DNA from: Anaeromicrobium sediminis
GTDB lineage: Bacteria > Bacillota > Clostridia > Peptostreptococcales > Thermotaleaceae
Assembly: GCF_002270055.1 (NCBI RefSeq)
Contig: NZ_NIBG01000031.1
Span: 1 to 42,201, forward strand
Length of the DNA stretch: 42,201 nucleotides
Direction of reading: 5' to 3'
The notes beneath the pieces are model-generated. The model was given only the letters and a program-made list of their open reading frames with translations. It searched no databases and had not been told where the DNA came from. Each line of letters begins with the position of its first letter. Within the stretch, counting starts at the first letter, position 1. Shown here piece after piece: positions 33,384 to 40,747 of the stretch. The translations under genes and the position numbers were made by a program.

Positions 33384-33507
33384 ATTCTTCTCCATATACT
33401 AATTTAGCCCTAGTAAATTTTACTTTAGGTCTTTTTAAATAAAAAAAAGCAGTTACGCCTAATACCAAAATCAATCCTATGGAAACAACTTTAAATTTCT
33501 TATTCAT
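33358..33507 (-). CDS. Small membrane protein at the head of the spoVA operon, 49 residues
   Basis: A frame of 49 codons starts at an ATG with AGGTGA five bases upstream and ends 26 bases inside spoVAA. Product: short basic start (NKKFK), one hydrophobic segment (VVSIGLILVLGVTAFFYL), then a basic and polar tail (KRPKVKFTRAKLVYGEE). This is a typical single-pass small membrane protein with the tail outside or in the core. It is the first frame after the candidate sigma-G promoter. B. subtilis has no gene here. Not recognised. Confidence 0.6.
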   Translation of the reverse strand: MNKKFKVVSIGLILVLGVTAFFYLKRPKVKFTRAKLVYGEEYGQSIYTT

Positions 33508-33535
33508 AATTTCACCTACTTTAATTCTTTACCTT

Positions 33536-33565
33536 TATTATTCTCAATTATTCCCTTACTAATTC
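33536..33565 (-). promoter_or_regulatory. Candidate sigma-G promoter of the spoVA operon
   Basis: GAATT (33561-33565), 18-base spacer, AATAATA (33536-33542) on the minus strand resembles the sigma-G pattern (GMATR, N18, CATWMTA) with one mismatch per box. It lies between the sigF terminator and the first spoVA frame, where a forespore-specific start is known in B. subtilis. Assignment by eye only. Confidence 0.45.
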
Positions 33566-33566
33566 A

Positions 33567-33597
33567 AAAAAAAAGACATGTTACCATGTCTTTTCTA
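33567..33597 (-). terminator. Terminator of the spoIIA operon
   Basis: Minus-strand stem AAAAGACATG-GTAA-CATGTCTTTT followed by TTTTT, overlapping the sigF stop codon. It separates the spoIIA transcript from spoVA. Confidence 0.87.
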
Positions 33598-34351
33598 ATA
33601 TATCTCTCATTTGTCCTAAAATCTTTTTTTCAATTCTAGATACTTGTACTTGAGATATTCCCAGAATTTGAGCTATTTCCGATTGAGTTTTGTCTTTAAA
33701 ATACCTAAGAATTATTATAGTCCTTTCTCGAGCTTTTAACTTTGATAATATCTCATTAAGGGCCAATCTATCCGTAACTTCACCTTCGCCTTTTACCTTT
33801 TTTTCGCTTATTTTGTCTATTAAATGAACTGGCGAACCATCATCTTTGTGAATTACATCATAAAGATACTCTAGTTGGACATTTGCCTCTAATGCAATTA
33901 CTATGTCTTCTTGAGAAATGTCTAGTGATGCTGAAATTTCACTTAAAGTTGGTTCTCTTCCCATTTCCTTTGATAAATTCTCCTTTGCCATTTTTACTTT
34001 AGCTGCCGTTTGTTTCATGGACCTACTTACTTTTATCATCCCATCATCTCTTAAAAATCTCTTAATCTCCCCTATTATCATGGGAACTGCATAGGTTGAA
34101 AATCTAACATTATAGGTAAAATCGAACTTTTCAATAGCCTTAACTAATCCGATACATCCTAACTGATATAAATCATCCTTATCATAACCTCGATTGTTAA
34201 ACCTCTTTATAACACTTCTTACTAATCCCAAATTATTACTTACTAATACACTTTTAGCTTCTGCACTCCCCTGTTGTGCTTCCTTTATGAGCCCTAAAGT
34301 AGTCTCATGGTCAAATATTTTATTGTGGTTATCTGAATAAGGCATACCCAT
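33581..34351 (-). CDS. sigF: RNA polymerase sigma factor, forespore (sigma-F)
   Basis: The 256-residue sigma-70-type factor has region 2 (DLYQLGCIGLVKAIEKFDFTYNVRFSTYAVPMIIGEIKRFLRDDG in parts), region 3 and region 4 with helix-turn-helix QSEIAQILGISQVQVSRIEKKIL in parts. Gene order after spoIIAA-spoIIAB identifies it as SigF rather than SigG. AAGGGG lies 8 bases before the ATG; it begins 12 bases after spoIIAB. SigF is the first forespore-specific factor, held by SpoIIAB until SpoIIAA is dephosphorylated. Confidence 0.97.
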   Translation of the reverse strand: MGMPYSDNHNKIFDHETTLGLIKEAQQGSAEAKSVLVSNNLGLVRSVIKRFNNRGYDKDDLYQLGCIGLVKAIEKFDFTYNVRFSTYAVPMIIGEIKRFLRDDGMIKVSRSMKQTAAKVKMAKENLSKEMGREPTLSEISASLDISQEDIVIALEANVQLEYLYDVIHKDDGSPVHLIDKISEKKVKGEGEVTDRLALNEILSKLKARERTIIILRYFKDKTQSEIAQILGISQVQVSRIEKKILGQMRDILEKTW

Positions 34352-34363
34352 ATTATCTACCCC

Positions 34364-34798
34364 TTAATCTCGAGAACTTTTTATTTCTTTTGACATCCTT
34401 ATTTTTGTGCCTCTTCCAATTTGGGAGTCAATCTCAACATAATCCATAAATGTTTCCATAACTGTAAATCCCATACCAGATCTTTCAAGCTCAGGTTTGG
34501 AAGTAAAAAGGGGTTCTCTAGCTTGTTCTATATTTTCAATACCTTTTCCAAAATCCTCTATTGTCACTTCTAAAGTTTCTCCCATTATGCCACATTCTAT
34601 TACTATTTTTCCTAATTCCTCTAAATATCCATGAATTATGGAATTTGTAACAGCTTCTGACACGGCAGTTTTAATGTCTGCTAACTCCTCTAGAGTAGGA
34701 TCAAGTTGTGCTACAAAAGCAGCTACTACTACTCTAGCAAAGGATTCATTTTGGGATTTACTTAATATTTCTAGTCTCATATGATTATTATCTAGCAA
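34364..34798 (-). CDS. spoIIAB: Anti-sigma-F factor and SpoIIAA kinase
   Basis: The 144-residue GHKL-fold kinase has [23 protein letters not shown] in parts, [12 protein letters not shown] (N-box), EDFGKGI (G1 box) and [11 protein letters not shown] (G2 box), close to B. subtilis SpoIIAB. The longest frame starts with GTG at 34807, directly against GGGA; the TTG at 34798 is better spaced, and an ATG is at 34780, so the exact start is uncertain. It binds sigma-F and phosphorylates SpoIIAA. Confidence 0.95.
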   Translation of the reverse strand: MLDNNHMRLEILSKSQNESFARVVVAAFVAQLDPTLEELADIKTAVSEAVTNSIIHGYLEELGKIVIECGIMGETLEVTIEDFGKGIENIEQAREPLFTSKPELERSGMGFTVMETFMDYVEIDSQIGRGTKIRMSKEIKSSRD

Positions 34799-34811
34799 TT
34801 TATTCACTCCC

Positions 34812-35147
34812 TTATAAGTTTTCTAAGGCTTCTTCTTTAGTTTCATAGTATTTTATTATATTTAAAAGTCCTGACATCTTAAAAATTTTATGCACTCTAT
34901 CATTTAAGTTTATGACACCAGCTTGTCCTCCATATTCTTTTATTTTCTTAAAACGCCCTATTACTACTCCAATACCAGAACTATCCATGAACCTTACTTT
35001 TTTAAAGTCAAATACTATATTTTTTGCATTTTCTCTATTTATAGCTTTATCAATTTCCTCCCTAACTTCCTTTGCTGTATGATGGTCTAATTCACCATCT
35101 AAAGCCACTACTAAGTTATTGTTTATCATTTCTATACTAGTTTGCAA
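34812..35147 (-). CDS. spoIIAA: Anti-sigma-F factor antagonist
   Basis: The 111-residue STAS-domain protein has the phosphorylated Ser in [15 protein letters not shown] and the start [16 protein letters not shown] in parts, as in B. subtilis SpoIIAA. The ATG at 35162 has no ribosome site; the TTG at 35147 follows GGGGGAG by 5 bases and is preferred. In its unphosphorylated form it frees sigma-F from SpoIIAB. First gene of the operon. Confidence 0.95.
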   Translation of the reverse strand: MQTSIEMINNNLVVALDGELDHHTAKEVREEIDKAINRENAKNIVFDFKKVRFMDSSGIGVVIGRFKKIKEYGGQAGVINLNDRVHKIFKMSGLLNIIKYYETKEEALENL

Positions 35148-35180
35148 TCCTACTCCCCCCATTACTTGTTTTAAATATAC

Positions 35181-35207
35181 TTCTTCAAAATCTCCCCTTT
35201 TTCCTTC
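35181..35207 (-). promoter_or_regulatory. Candidate sigma-H promoter of the spoIIA operon
   Basis: GAAGGAAAA (35199-35207), 11-base spacer, TGAAGAA (35181-35187) on the minus strand resembles the sigma-H pattern (RNAGGAWWW, N11-12, HGAATWW) with one mismatch in the -10. The spoIIA operon is sigma-H dependent in B. subtilis and clostridia. Confidence 0.5.
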
Positions 35208-35215
35208 GATGAAAA

Positions 35216-35235
35216 TTGACTAGTATTGACTAGTT
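35216..35235 (-). promoter_or_regulatory. Ten-base direct repeat just upstream of the spoIIA promoter
   Basis: ACTAGTCAAT occurs twice in tandem (minus strand: ACTAGTCAA TACTAGTCAA), a spacing of exactly one helical turn. Each copy contains GTCAA, five of seven matches to a Spo0A box (TGTCRAA). Position and spacing suit activator sites at a sigma-H promoter, where Spo0A acts in B. subtilis. Confidence 0.4.
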
Positions 35236-35236
35236 T

Positions 35237-35277
35237 TGTCCAAAAATAAAAATATGGCCAAATATTTGACCATACCC
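35237..35277 (-). terminator. Terminator of the lipoprotein gene
   Basis: Minus-strand inverted repeat TATGGTCAAAT/ATTTGGCCATA (one G-U pair) followed by TTTTTATTTTT. Confidence 0.82.
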
Positions 35278-35282
35278 TTAAT

Positions 35283-36290
35283 TTATTGTAGTTTATTTTG
35301 CATTTCTTCCATCTTCATTGAATTTTCTTCAGTTATTTCTGGCATTTCTATATTAATTTCTTCATTTATATTATATATTTTACTATTTCCTTTAACACCT
35401 AAAGACATGGATGGTCTTTGTGTTTCCTCATCTGCCTTTAAATTAATGTTAATATCCATCTCAGAACTTACTATTTCATTATTCTTATCTAGAAAATATA
35501 CCATCTTTACCTTTTCTATAGTAAGAACCTTATCTAATTCTTCTATTCCTTTGCTTAATTCTTCTCTTGCCTTTTGTAACTCTTCTTTAATCTCTGCTTC
35601 TGACTTTTCTTCTCCTAAAAGAATACTTTGTCTTTTAGCATTTTCTATAGTATATTTCATAAACATGGGATTATCATATAATTTAGGTAATATACTTTTA
35701 ATAACTTCTTTAAATTCTTCATCATTAAAAGTTATCTCTATAGGAGTTGCTGATACTTCTTTTCCATTTATATCTAATTTTTCATCCTCTAGGACTTTAA
35801 TATTTTCGTCTTTAATAAGTCCTAATATGGATTTACTCATCTCGCCGCTTAATTTTTTCATGTCTTCCTTGTTTTCATTTAAGCTTTCACCATTGCCCTC
35901 ATATAGTACCATATACTTTTCTTGCATAGGTAACTTTACTACATATTTTTCAGGGCTATAGTAAATTTCCATTTCATAAGACATTCCACTTAAAGCTACA
36001 TTTACTTTACCCGCCATATTAAATGACTCTTGATCAATTTGAAAATTCCCCTTTAGTTTGGCTTGATTTATCATTCCTACAAACATGCCTATCATAGGGT
36101 TTTTATTTATTTCTTCTTCTGGCACCCCTATGTTAAAACTCATATCCAACTCCTGAGTTGCAGTCTTTAGATTCATGGAATTTTCAAAGGCCTTTTCTAA
36201 TCTGTCCTTAGGATCTTCCTTTTTACACCCCACTGTCAATGACATAATCATTAATATTGCTACTAATAGTGAGATAATCCTCTTTGTCAT
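35283..36290 (-). CDS. Lipoprotein of unknown function, 335 residues
   Basis: The signal peptide ends in the lipobox LTVGC (Cys near 22), so the mature protein is anchored outside the membrane. The body has the pattern of long amphipathic strands seen in LolA/LppX-like folds (MDMSFNIGVPEEE, MSYEMEIYYSPEKYVVKLP, and a coiled-coil stretch rich in Glu/Lys near 215-250). It is not a member of a family I can name with certainty. Own promoter and terminator; next to, but not part of, the spoIIA operon. Confidence 0.78.
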   Translation of the reverse strand: MTKRIISLLVAILMIMSLTVGCKKEDPKDRLEKAFENSMNLKTATQELDMSFNIGVPEEEINKNPMIGMFVGMINQAKLKGNFQIDQESFNMAGKVNVALSGMSYEMEIYYSPEKYVVKLPMQEKYMVLYEGNGESLNENKEDMKKLSGEMSKSILGLIKDENIKVLEDEKLDINGKEVSATPIEITFNDEEFKEVIKSILPKLYDNPMFMKYTIENAKRQSILLGEEKSEAEIKEELQKAREELSKGIEELDKVLTIEKVKMVYFLDKNNEIVSSEMDININLKADEETQRPSMSLGVKGNSKIYNINEEINIEMPEITEENSMKMEEMQNKLQ

Positions 36291-36323
36291 CTCTTGTCCC
36301 CCTTTAAAATTTTAGTCTATAAT

Positions 36324-36352
36324 AATATATCATTTTGAAAAAACATTGTAAA
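36324..36352 (-). promoter_or_regulatory. Promoter of the lipoprotein gene
   Basis: TTTACA (36347-36352), 17-base spacer, TATATT (36324-36329) on the minus strand, about 25 bases before the ribosome site. Confidence 0.65.
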
Positions 36353-36416
36353 CATTTTACTTTTTACATTTTATTTGTAATTATACCCTCCATAGGCAAT
36401 CTATTCTTATTCACGT

Positions 36417-36447
36417 AGAAAAAACTCCCTAAAAGGGAGTTTTTTCT
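36417..36447 (-). terminator. Terminator of the thiI operon
   Basis: Stem AAAACTCCCT/AGGGAGTTTT with a 4-base loop and T-run on the minus strand, starting at the thiI stop codon; symmetric A-runs make it potentially bidirectional. Confidence 0.88.
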
Positions 36448-37624
36448 AGTCTTCTAAATTAACTTCTATAGTTTCCATTTGCTCTATGGCCTCATCTATA
36501 AGCTTTTCCACATCTAACTTAGATTCTGATTGTTCTATTCTATCTACTCTAGGTTTTGTAACTGGACGCTTTGGTAAAAATACTGTACAACAATCTTCAA
36601 ATGGCAAAATTGAAGTTTCATATGTATCTATCATTCTAGCCATCTTAATAATATCTATTTTATCCATTGCTATAAGTGGTCTAAATACAGGTATATTTAC
36701 AGAGGAATTTGTAACTGTTAATCCCTGTATGGTTTGACTAGCCACCTGCCCTATATTTTCTCCAGTTATTAAGGCATTACACTCTTGCCTCTCAGCTATT
36801 TTTTCTGCTATTTTCATCATGAATCTTCTTGATAATATGGTCATTTCATCTTCTGGGCATTTCTCATTAATTTCCTTTTGTATAGGTAGTAAGTTTATGG
36901 AATGTAATTTTATAGTTCCACAATATATGGATAATTTTCTAGCTAATTCTATTACCTTCTCTTTAGCCCTGTCACTAGTAAAAGGATAACTATGATAGTG
37001 AATACCTTCTATCTCTACTCCTCTTTTAGCCATCATCCATCCTGCCACAGGAGAGTCAATTCCTCCTGACAATAGTAATAGAGCTTTACCATTTGTTCCT
37101 AGTGGTAATCCACCATAACCATTAACCTTTTCTGAATGAGCATATATTTTATGTCTCACATCTACCCTTAATACTACATCTGGATTATGTACGTCTACTG
37201 TATAATTCTCCGTATTTTGTAATACATATCCACCAACTTCTCTAGCTATTTCAGGTGACTTAATTTTAAAGGATTTATCAGCTCTTTTAGCTTCCACCTT
37301 AAAAGTCTTTGCCTCATCATCACCAAATTTGTCTTTTAGATATGTTATAGCACATTCACAAATACTATCCATATTTTTTTCTTCAGATACATAGGCTAAA
37401 CTTATGGAAGCCACTCCAAATACTTTTCTTACCCTTTCTATTACTTCATCTTCATCATAGTCTTCCATATCTAATATAAGTAGACCATTAGCTTTTCTTA
37501 CCTTAAGATTACCTAAGTCCTTTAAGTTGTTCTCAATATGTCTGATCAATTTATTTTCAAAGTATGGTCTATTGAGACCCTTTAAAATAATTTCTCCATA
37601 TCTAATTATCAATTCTTTTTTCAT
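36446..37624 (-). CDS. thiI: tRNA 4-thiouridine synthetase
   Basis: The 392-residue protein has an N-terminal ferredoxin-like and THUMP RNA-binding region (about 1-165), then the PP-loop SGGIDSPVAGW near residue 187, and the catalytic Cys in FEDCCTVFLPKRPVTKPR in parts. It lacks the C-terminal rhodanese domain present in E. coli ThiI, as in B. subtilis, where a dedicated cysteine desulfurase supplies sulphur directly. That desulfurase gene lies 4 bases upstream. Confidence 0.96.
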   Translation of the reverse strand: MKKELIIRYGEIILKGLNRPYFENKLIRHIENNLKDLGNLKVRKANGLLILDMEDYDEDEVIERVRKVFGVASISLAYVSEEKNMDSICECAITYLKDKFGDDEAKTFKVEAKRADKSFKIKSPEIAREVGGYVLQNTENYTVDVHNPDVVLRVDVRHKIYAHSEKVNGYGGLPLGTNGKALLLLSGGIDSPVAGWMMAKRGVEIEGIHYHSYPFTSDRAKEKVIELARKLSIYCGTIKLHSINLLPIQKEINEKCPEDEMTILSRRFMMKIAEKIAERQECNALITGENIGQVASQTIQGLTVTNSSVNIPVFRPLIAMDKIDIIKMARMIDTYETSILPFEDCCTVFLPKRPVTKPRVDRIEQSESKLDVEKLIDEAIEQMETIEVNLED

Positions 37625-37628
37625 TTTA

Positions 37629-38786
37629 TCACCTCTTTATAATCATTCGTAACTCTTCTACACTATTTTTTATCTTTTCTATTGCATAATCCATTTCTTC
37701 CATTTTATTAGTATATGAAAAACTAAATCGTATAGCTCCTTCTATCTGCTCATTAGTTAATTTCATACTCTTTAACACATGACTTTGGCTACTTTTTTTA
37801 TTAGAAGAACAAGCAGATCCTGTAGATACATATATATTATATTGTTCTAAATAATGAAGAAGTACTTCTCCTCTTATTCCAGAAAAACTAATATTTAAAA
37901 TATGGGGAGCATGACATGTTTCATGGCCATTAACCTTAATATCTTTAACCTGTGCCAATATTTTTTCTTTAAACTTTTCTCTAAAGTTTTTAATATACTC
38001 AATATGTTCTTCTATTTTATTATTAAAATCTGATACGGCTGCCCCAAAACCTAATATACCTGGCACATTTTCTGTACCTGATCTTATTCCCGTTTCTTGA
38101 CTTCCTCCAAATACTATTGGTTGTATCTTAGTTCCCTTTTTAATATATAGTACTCCTACACCCTTAGGTCCATGGACTTTATGAGCACTAACTGATAGTA
38201 AATCTATTCCTATCTTTTGTGGTGAAATTTTTATTTTGCCAAAGGATTGTATAGCATCCACATGGAAAGTAGGTCTTTTCTTTAACTTCTTTAATATTTT
38301 TCCTATTTCTTCTATAGGTTGTATAGTTCCAACTTCATTATTAACATGCATTATACTAACTAATATAGTATCATCTGTTAAATTTTCTTTTAATTCATCT
38401 ATACTTATCATTCCATATTCATCTATACGTAAGTAAACTACCTCATATCCTTCATTTTCTAATGTTTTATATACATTAAGGACCGATGGATGTTCTATTT
38501 TAGTAGTAATTATTTTTCTACCTTCTCTTTTTTTACTTTTTATAGTTCCTAATATGGCTAAATTATTGGCTTCAGTACCTCCAGAAGTAAATATTATTTC
38601 CTCTGGTTTAGCATAAAGAGATTTAGCTAGTTGCTTCCTAGCCTCTTTTACTAATTTTTCTACTTCTACACCTTTTTTATGTAGAGAAGATGGATTTCCA
38701 TAATAATCTGTTAAAGATTTAAGCATAATATCCACAACTTCCCCTTTAGGTTTGGTTGTAGCGCTATTATCAAAATAAGCTTCCAT
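37629..38786 (-). CDS. Cysteine desulfurase, ThiI partner (NifZ/IscS-like)
   Basis: The 385-residue PLP enzyme transfers sulphur from cysteine to ThiI. Seen: YFDNSATTKP at the start, the PLP Lys in SVSAHKVHGPKGVGVLYIKKG in parts, and the mobile loop with catalytic Cys (VSTGSACSSNKKSS). A frame is open from 38825, but GGAGAG lies 6 bases before the ATG at 38786, and this start gives the standard MxxYFDNSATT beginning. Coupling with thiI, 4 bases apart, indicates a thiolation-specific paralogue rather than the iron-sulphur IscS. Confidence 0.93.
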   Translation of the reverse strand: MEAYFDNSATTKPKGEVVDIMLKSLTDYYGNPSSLHKKGVEVEKLVKEARKQLAKSLYAKPEEIIFTSGGTEANNLAILGTIKSKKREGRKIITTKIEHPSVLNVYKTLENEGYEVVYLRIDEYGMISIDELKENLTDDTILVSIMHVNNEVGTIQPIEEIGKILKKLKKRPTFHVDAIQSFGKIKISPQKIGIDLLSVSAHKVHGPKGVGVLYIKKGTKIQPIVFGGSQETGIRSGTENVPGILGFGAAVSDFNNKIEEHIEYIKNFREKFKEKILAQVKDIKVNGHETCHAPHILNISFSGIRGEVLLHYLEQYNIYVSTGSACSSNKKSSQSHVLKSMKLTNEQIEGAIRFSFSYTNKMEEMDYAIEKIKNSVEELRMIIKR

Positions 38787-38825
38787 ATTTATCTCTCCAA
38801 TACTGTATTTTACATGTCTTTGCAT

Positions 38826-38854
38826 ATTTTATATTATTAATCCCTCTTTGTAAA
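38826..38854 (-). promoter_or_regulatory. Promoter of the desulfurase-thiI operon
   Basis: TTTACA (38849-38854), 17-base spacer, TAAAAT (38826-38831) on the minus strand. The next 90 bases up to the sRNA promoter are AT-rich and empty. Confidence 0.6.
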
Positions 38855-38944
38855 GTAAATTACCCATATATTTTTATTTTGATAATTATAATTGAACATA
38901 TTCACAAAGTTATTTTTTAATTATAATTTTTTTATATGAAAGTG

Positions 38945-38973
38945 TTGCAACCATTGTCGTTTTTTGTTATAAT
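38945..38973 (+). promoter_or_regulatory. Promoter of a probable small RNA
   Basis: TTGCAA (38945-38950), 17-base spacer, TATAAT (38968-38973), with TTTGTTATAATT context. There is no coding frame with a ribosome site behind it; a terminator follows about 110 bases later. Confidence 0.78.
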
Positions 38974-38979
38974 TTGCTT

Positions 38980-39083
38980 AGTGGTTATCCCCCTGATAAC
39001 CTCGATAATATAATCTCTATTCCCAATACCCCTTTTGAACGTAAACTAGTAAAAAACCTAGCCCGCGAGGCTAGGTTTTTTGC
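38980..39083 (+). ncRNA. Probable C-rich small regulatory RNA
   Basis: About 104 bases between a good promoter and a strong terminator, with no convincing frame. The 5' hairpin is GGTTATC-CCCCT-GATAACC, presenting CCCC in its loop; the unpaired middle holds TTCCC and ACCCC; the 3' hairpin is ACCTAGCC-CGCGA-GGCTAGGT followed by TTTTT. Single-stranded C-rich motifs of this sort are used by Firmicute RNAs such as RsaE/RoxS to block Shine-Dalgarno sequences. The terminator also works for the convergent HD-GYP gene. I cannot assign it to a known family. Confidence 0.65.
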
Positions 39084-39098
39084 ATTTATAGTTAATAT

Positions 39099-40154
39099 CT
39101 ATTCAACTACTTCCACTATACTAATTTGTGGCATTTTTAATAAGTCAACAAAATTTTCTCCAACTTTTATTAGTGGTCTTGTTGGCCTTTGTTTGTTTAC
39201 CAATACTATTTTTCCTATTTTTCCATCAGATAGTTTTACTACGTTTCCCACATAAAATTTAGATATGTTCCATAAGAAGATATTACATATATATGGATCT
39301 AATTTCCCATATCCTTCACTTTCTATTTCTTCTGCCACTTTAAAAGGTGATTCCTTATCCTTATATACTCTCTTAGACGTCATAGCATCAAAAACATCTG
39401 CTATGGCTATTATTCTAGCAAATTCATGAATTCTTTCACTCTTTAGCCCATAAGGATACCCACTACCATCAAATCTTTCATGGTGTTGAAGTATACCACA
39501 ACATACATTAAAATCTAGTTTGTCATCATTTTGTACCAACTTGTATCCATATTCAGCATGTCTTTTCATCTCTGAACATTCTTCTCTAGTTAATCTTCCT
39601 GGTTTATAGAGTATTTCTCTTTTAACTTTTGCTTTTCCAATATCATGTAAGAAAGCAGCTAATGCAAGTTTATCCAATTTATCCTGACTATAATTTAACC
39701 ATTTTCCTATCATAGTTGCTAGGACGCATACATTAATAGAGTGAGTATAAGTATAATCATCTACCACATGGGTTTCTCTTAACCTTTTTAGTACATTATT
39801 ATTTAAAACAACGTTTTCAACTAAGTCAGCTACAGATTCTTCTACAATCTCCGTTTCTATTTTTTTACCTAGTTGAACCTCATTGTAAACATCTTTAAAT
39901 TTATTCAAAGACTCAGCGTATTTTTCTTTCAAGCGCCTTTCTTCTTTTATTTTCTCTTTATACTCATCTTTAGATACTTCCTTCTTTAAATCTCCAATTA
40001 TATATATATATCTAATTCCTAGTTCCTTTATTTTATCCATTACATTTTCATTTAATCTTGTCCCACGTGCAATTAGAAGCTGATCATATGGTCCTAATAT
40101 ATCTTTTGCTAAAATCATATCTTCTTCCATTTCACTTAAATATATCTTTTTCAT
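39099..40154 (-). CDS. HD-GYP domain protein (probable c-di-GMP phosphodiesterase)
   Basis: The 351-residue cytoplasmic protein has an N-terminal segment of about 60 residues with a DUF3391-like look (LAKDILGPYDQLLIARGTRL in parts), a charged linker, and an HD-GYP domain at about 125-300: HDIGKAKV, RHAEYGY, and HHERFDGSGYPYG. The full GYP signature is present, so degradation of cyclic di-GMP is plausible, matching the GGDEF-EAL protein in this window. The longest frame starts with GTG at 40169; the ATG at 40154 has GGAGAGG six bases before and is chosen. Terminator at 39053-39083 read on this strand. Confidence 0.92.
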   Translation of the reverse strand: MKKIYLSEMEEDMILAKDILGPYDQLLIARGTRLNENVMDKIKELGIRYIYIIGDLKKEVSKDEYKEKIKEERRLKEKYAESLNKFKDVYNEVQLGKKIETEIVEESVADLVENVVLNNNVLKRLRETHVVDDYTYTHSINVCVLATMIGKWLNYSQDKLDKLALAAFLHDIGKAKVKREILYKPGRLTREECSEMKRHAEYGYKLVQNDDKLDFNVCCGILQHHERFDGSGYPYGLKSERIHEFARIIAIADVFDAMTSKRVYKDKESPFKVAEEIESEGYGKLDPYICNIFLWNISKFYVGNVVKLSDGKIGKIVLVNKQRPTRPLIKVGENFVDLLKMPQISIVEVVE

Positions 40155-40286
40155 ATAGTACCTCTCCACTTCCTTTAACTAATTTAATTAAATTCTTCTA
40201 CACTATACTTTTCTACATCTTATTATTCTATATTATATATTCTATATATATTATTCTATCTTTTTCTACAATTTCCTCTAATAGAA

Positions 40287-40658
40287 TTAGTATTTTAGTG
40301 CTCTATTCCCACATCTAGGACAATAATTTTGTTTTTTCTTGATGATTTCTCCACAATTCTTACAATAGCCAAAACCTCTTTTTCTAACCATTCTTTCTTT
40401 CATCATGTTTAACTTTCTCTCTAGCCGTCTTATCTCCATACACCTTCTTTTAATTTCACTAGTAGGCATGTGAGCCTTTTCCTCTGTATAATATTTATAT
40501 ACAATTTCTCCTATATACAGTTTATGTTCTTCTATTTCTTCCTCTATTCCTCTTATGTTCATCTTCATCTCAGTCAGTTCTATAACCTCATCAGTTTTTA
40601 CTGATAGGGTATGTGTTCCTCTACCTATACTATCTATAAATCTCTCTAAAAAATCCAT
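40287..40658 (-). CDS. Small zinc-ribbon protein with coiled coil
   Basis: The 123-residue protein has a helical, charged N-terminal two thirds (about 20-95, Glu/Lys-rich, probably a coiled coil) and a C-terminal zinc ribbon with four Cys (YCKNCGE and NYCPRCG near 98-118). Its function is unknown. The gene is directed toward the HD-GYP gene, separated by 130 AT-rich bases. GAGGGG lies about 8 bases before the ATG. Confidence 0.82.
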   Translation of the reverse strand: MDFLERFIDSIGRGTHTLSVKTDEVIELTEMKMNIRGIEEEIEEHKLYIGEIVYKYYTEEKAHMPTSEIKRRCMEIRRLERKLNMMKERMVRKRGFGYCKNCGEIIKKKQNYCPRCGNRALKY

Positions 40659-40747
40659 ATAATCGCCCCTCTTAAAAATTACCTATTGTATTTTTATAAA
40701 GTTATCTTATTATATTATATATAGCTAATTTACAGGAGGACTCAATA

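Noticed and set aside
38974-39255. A 93-codon plus-strand frame behind a good promoter
   Set aside because: No ribosome site, it reads through a strong terminator and into the antisense strand of the HD-GYP gene; the small RNA interpretation fits better.
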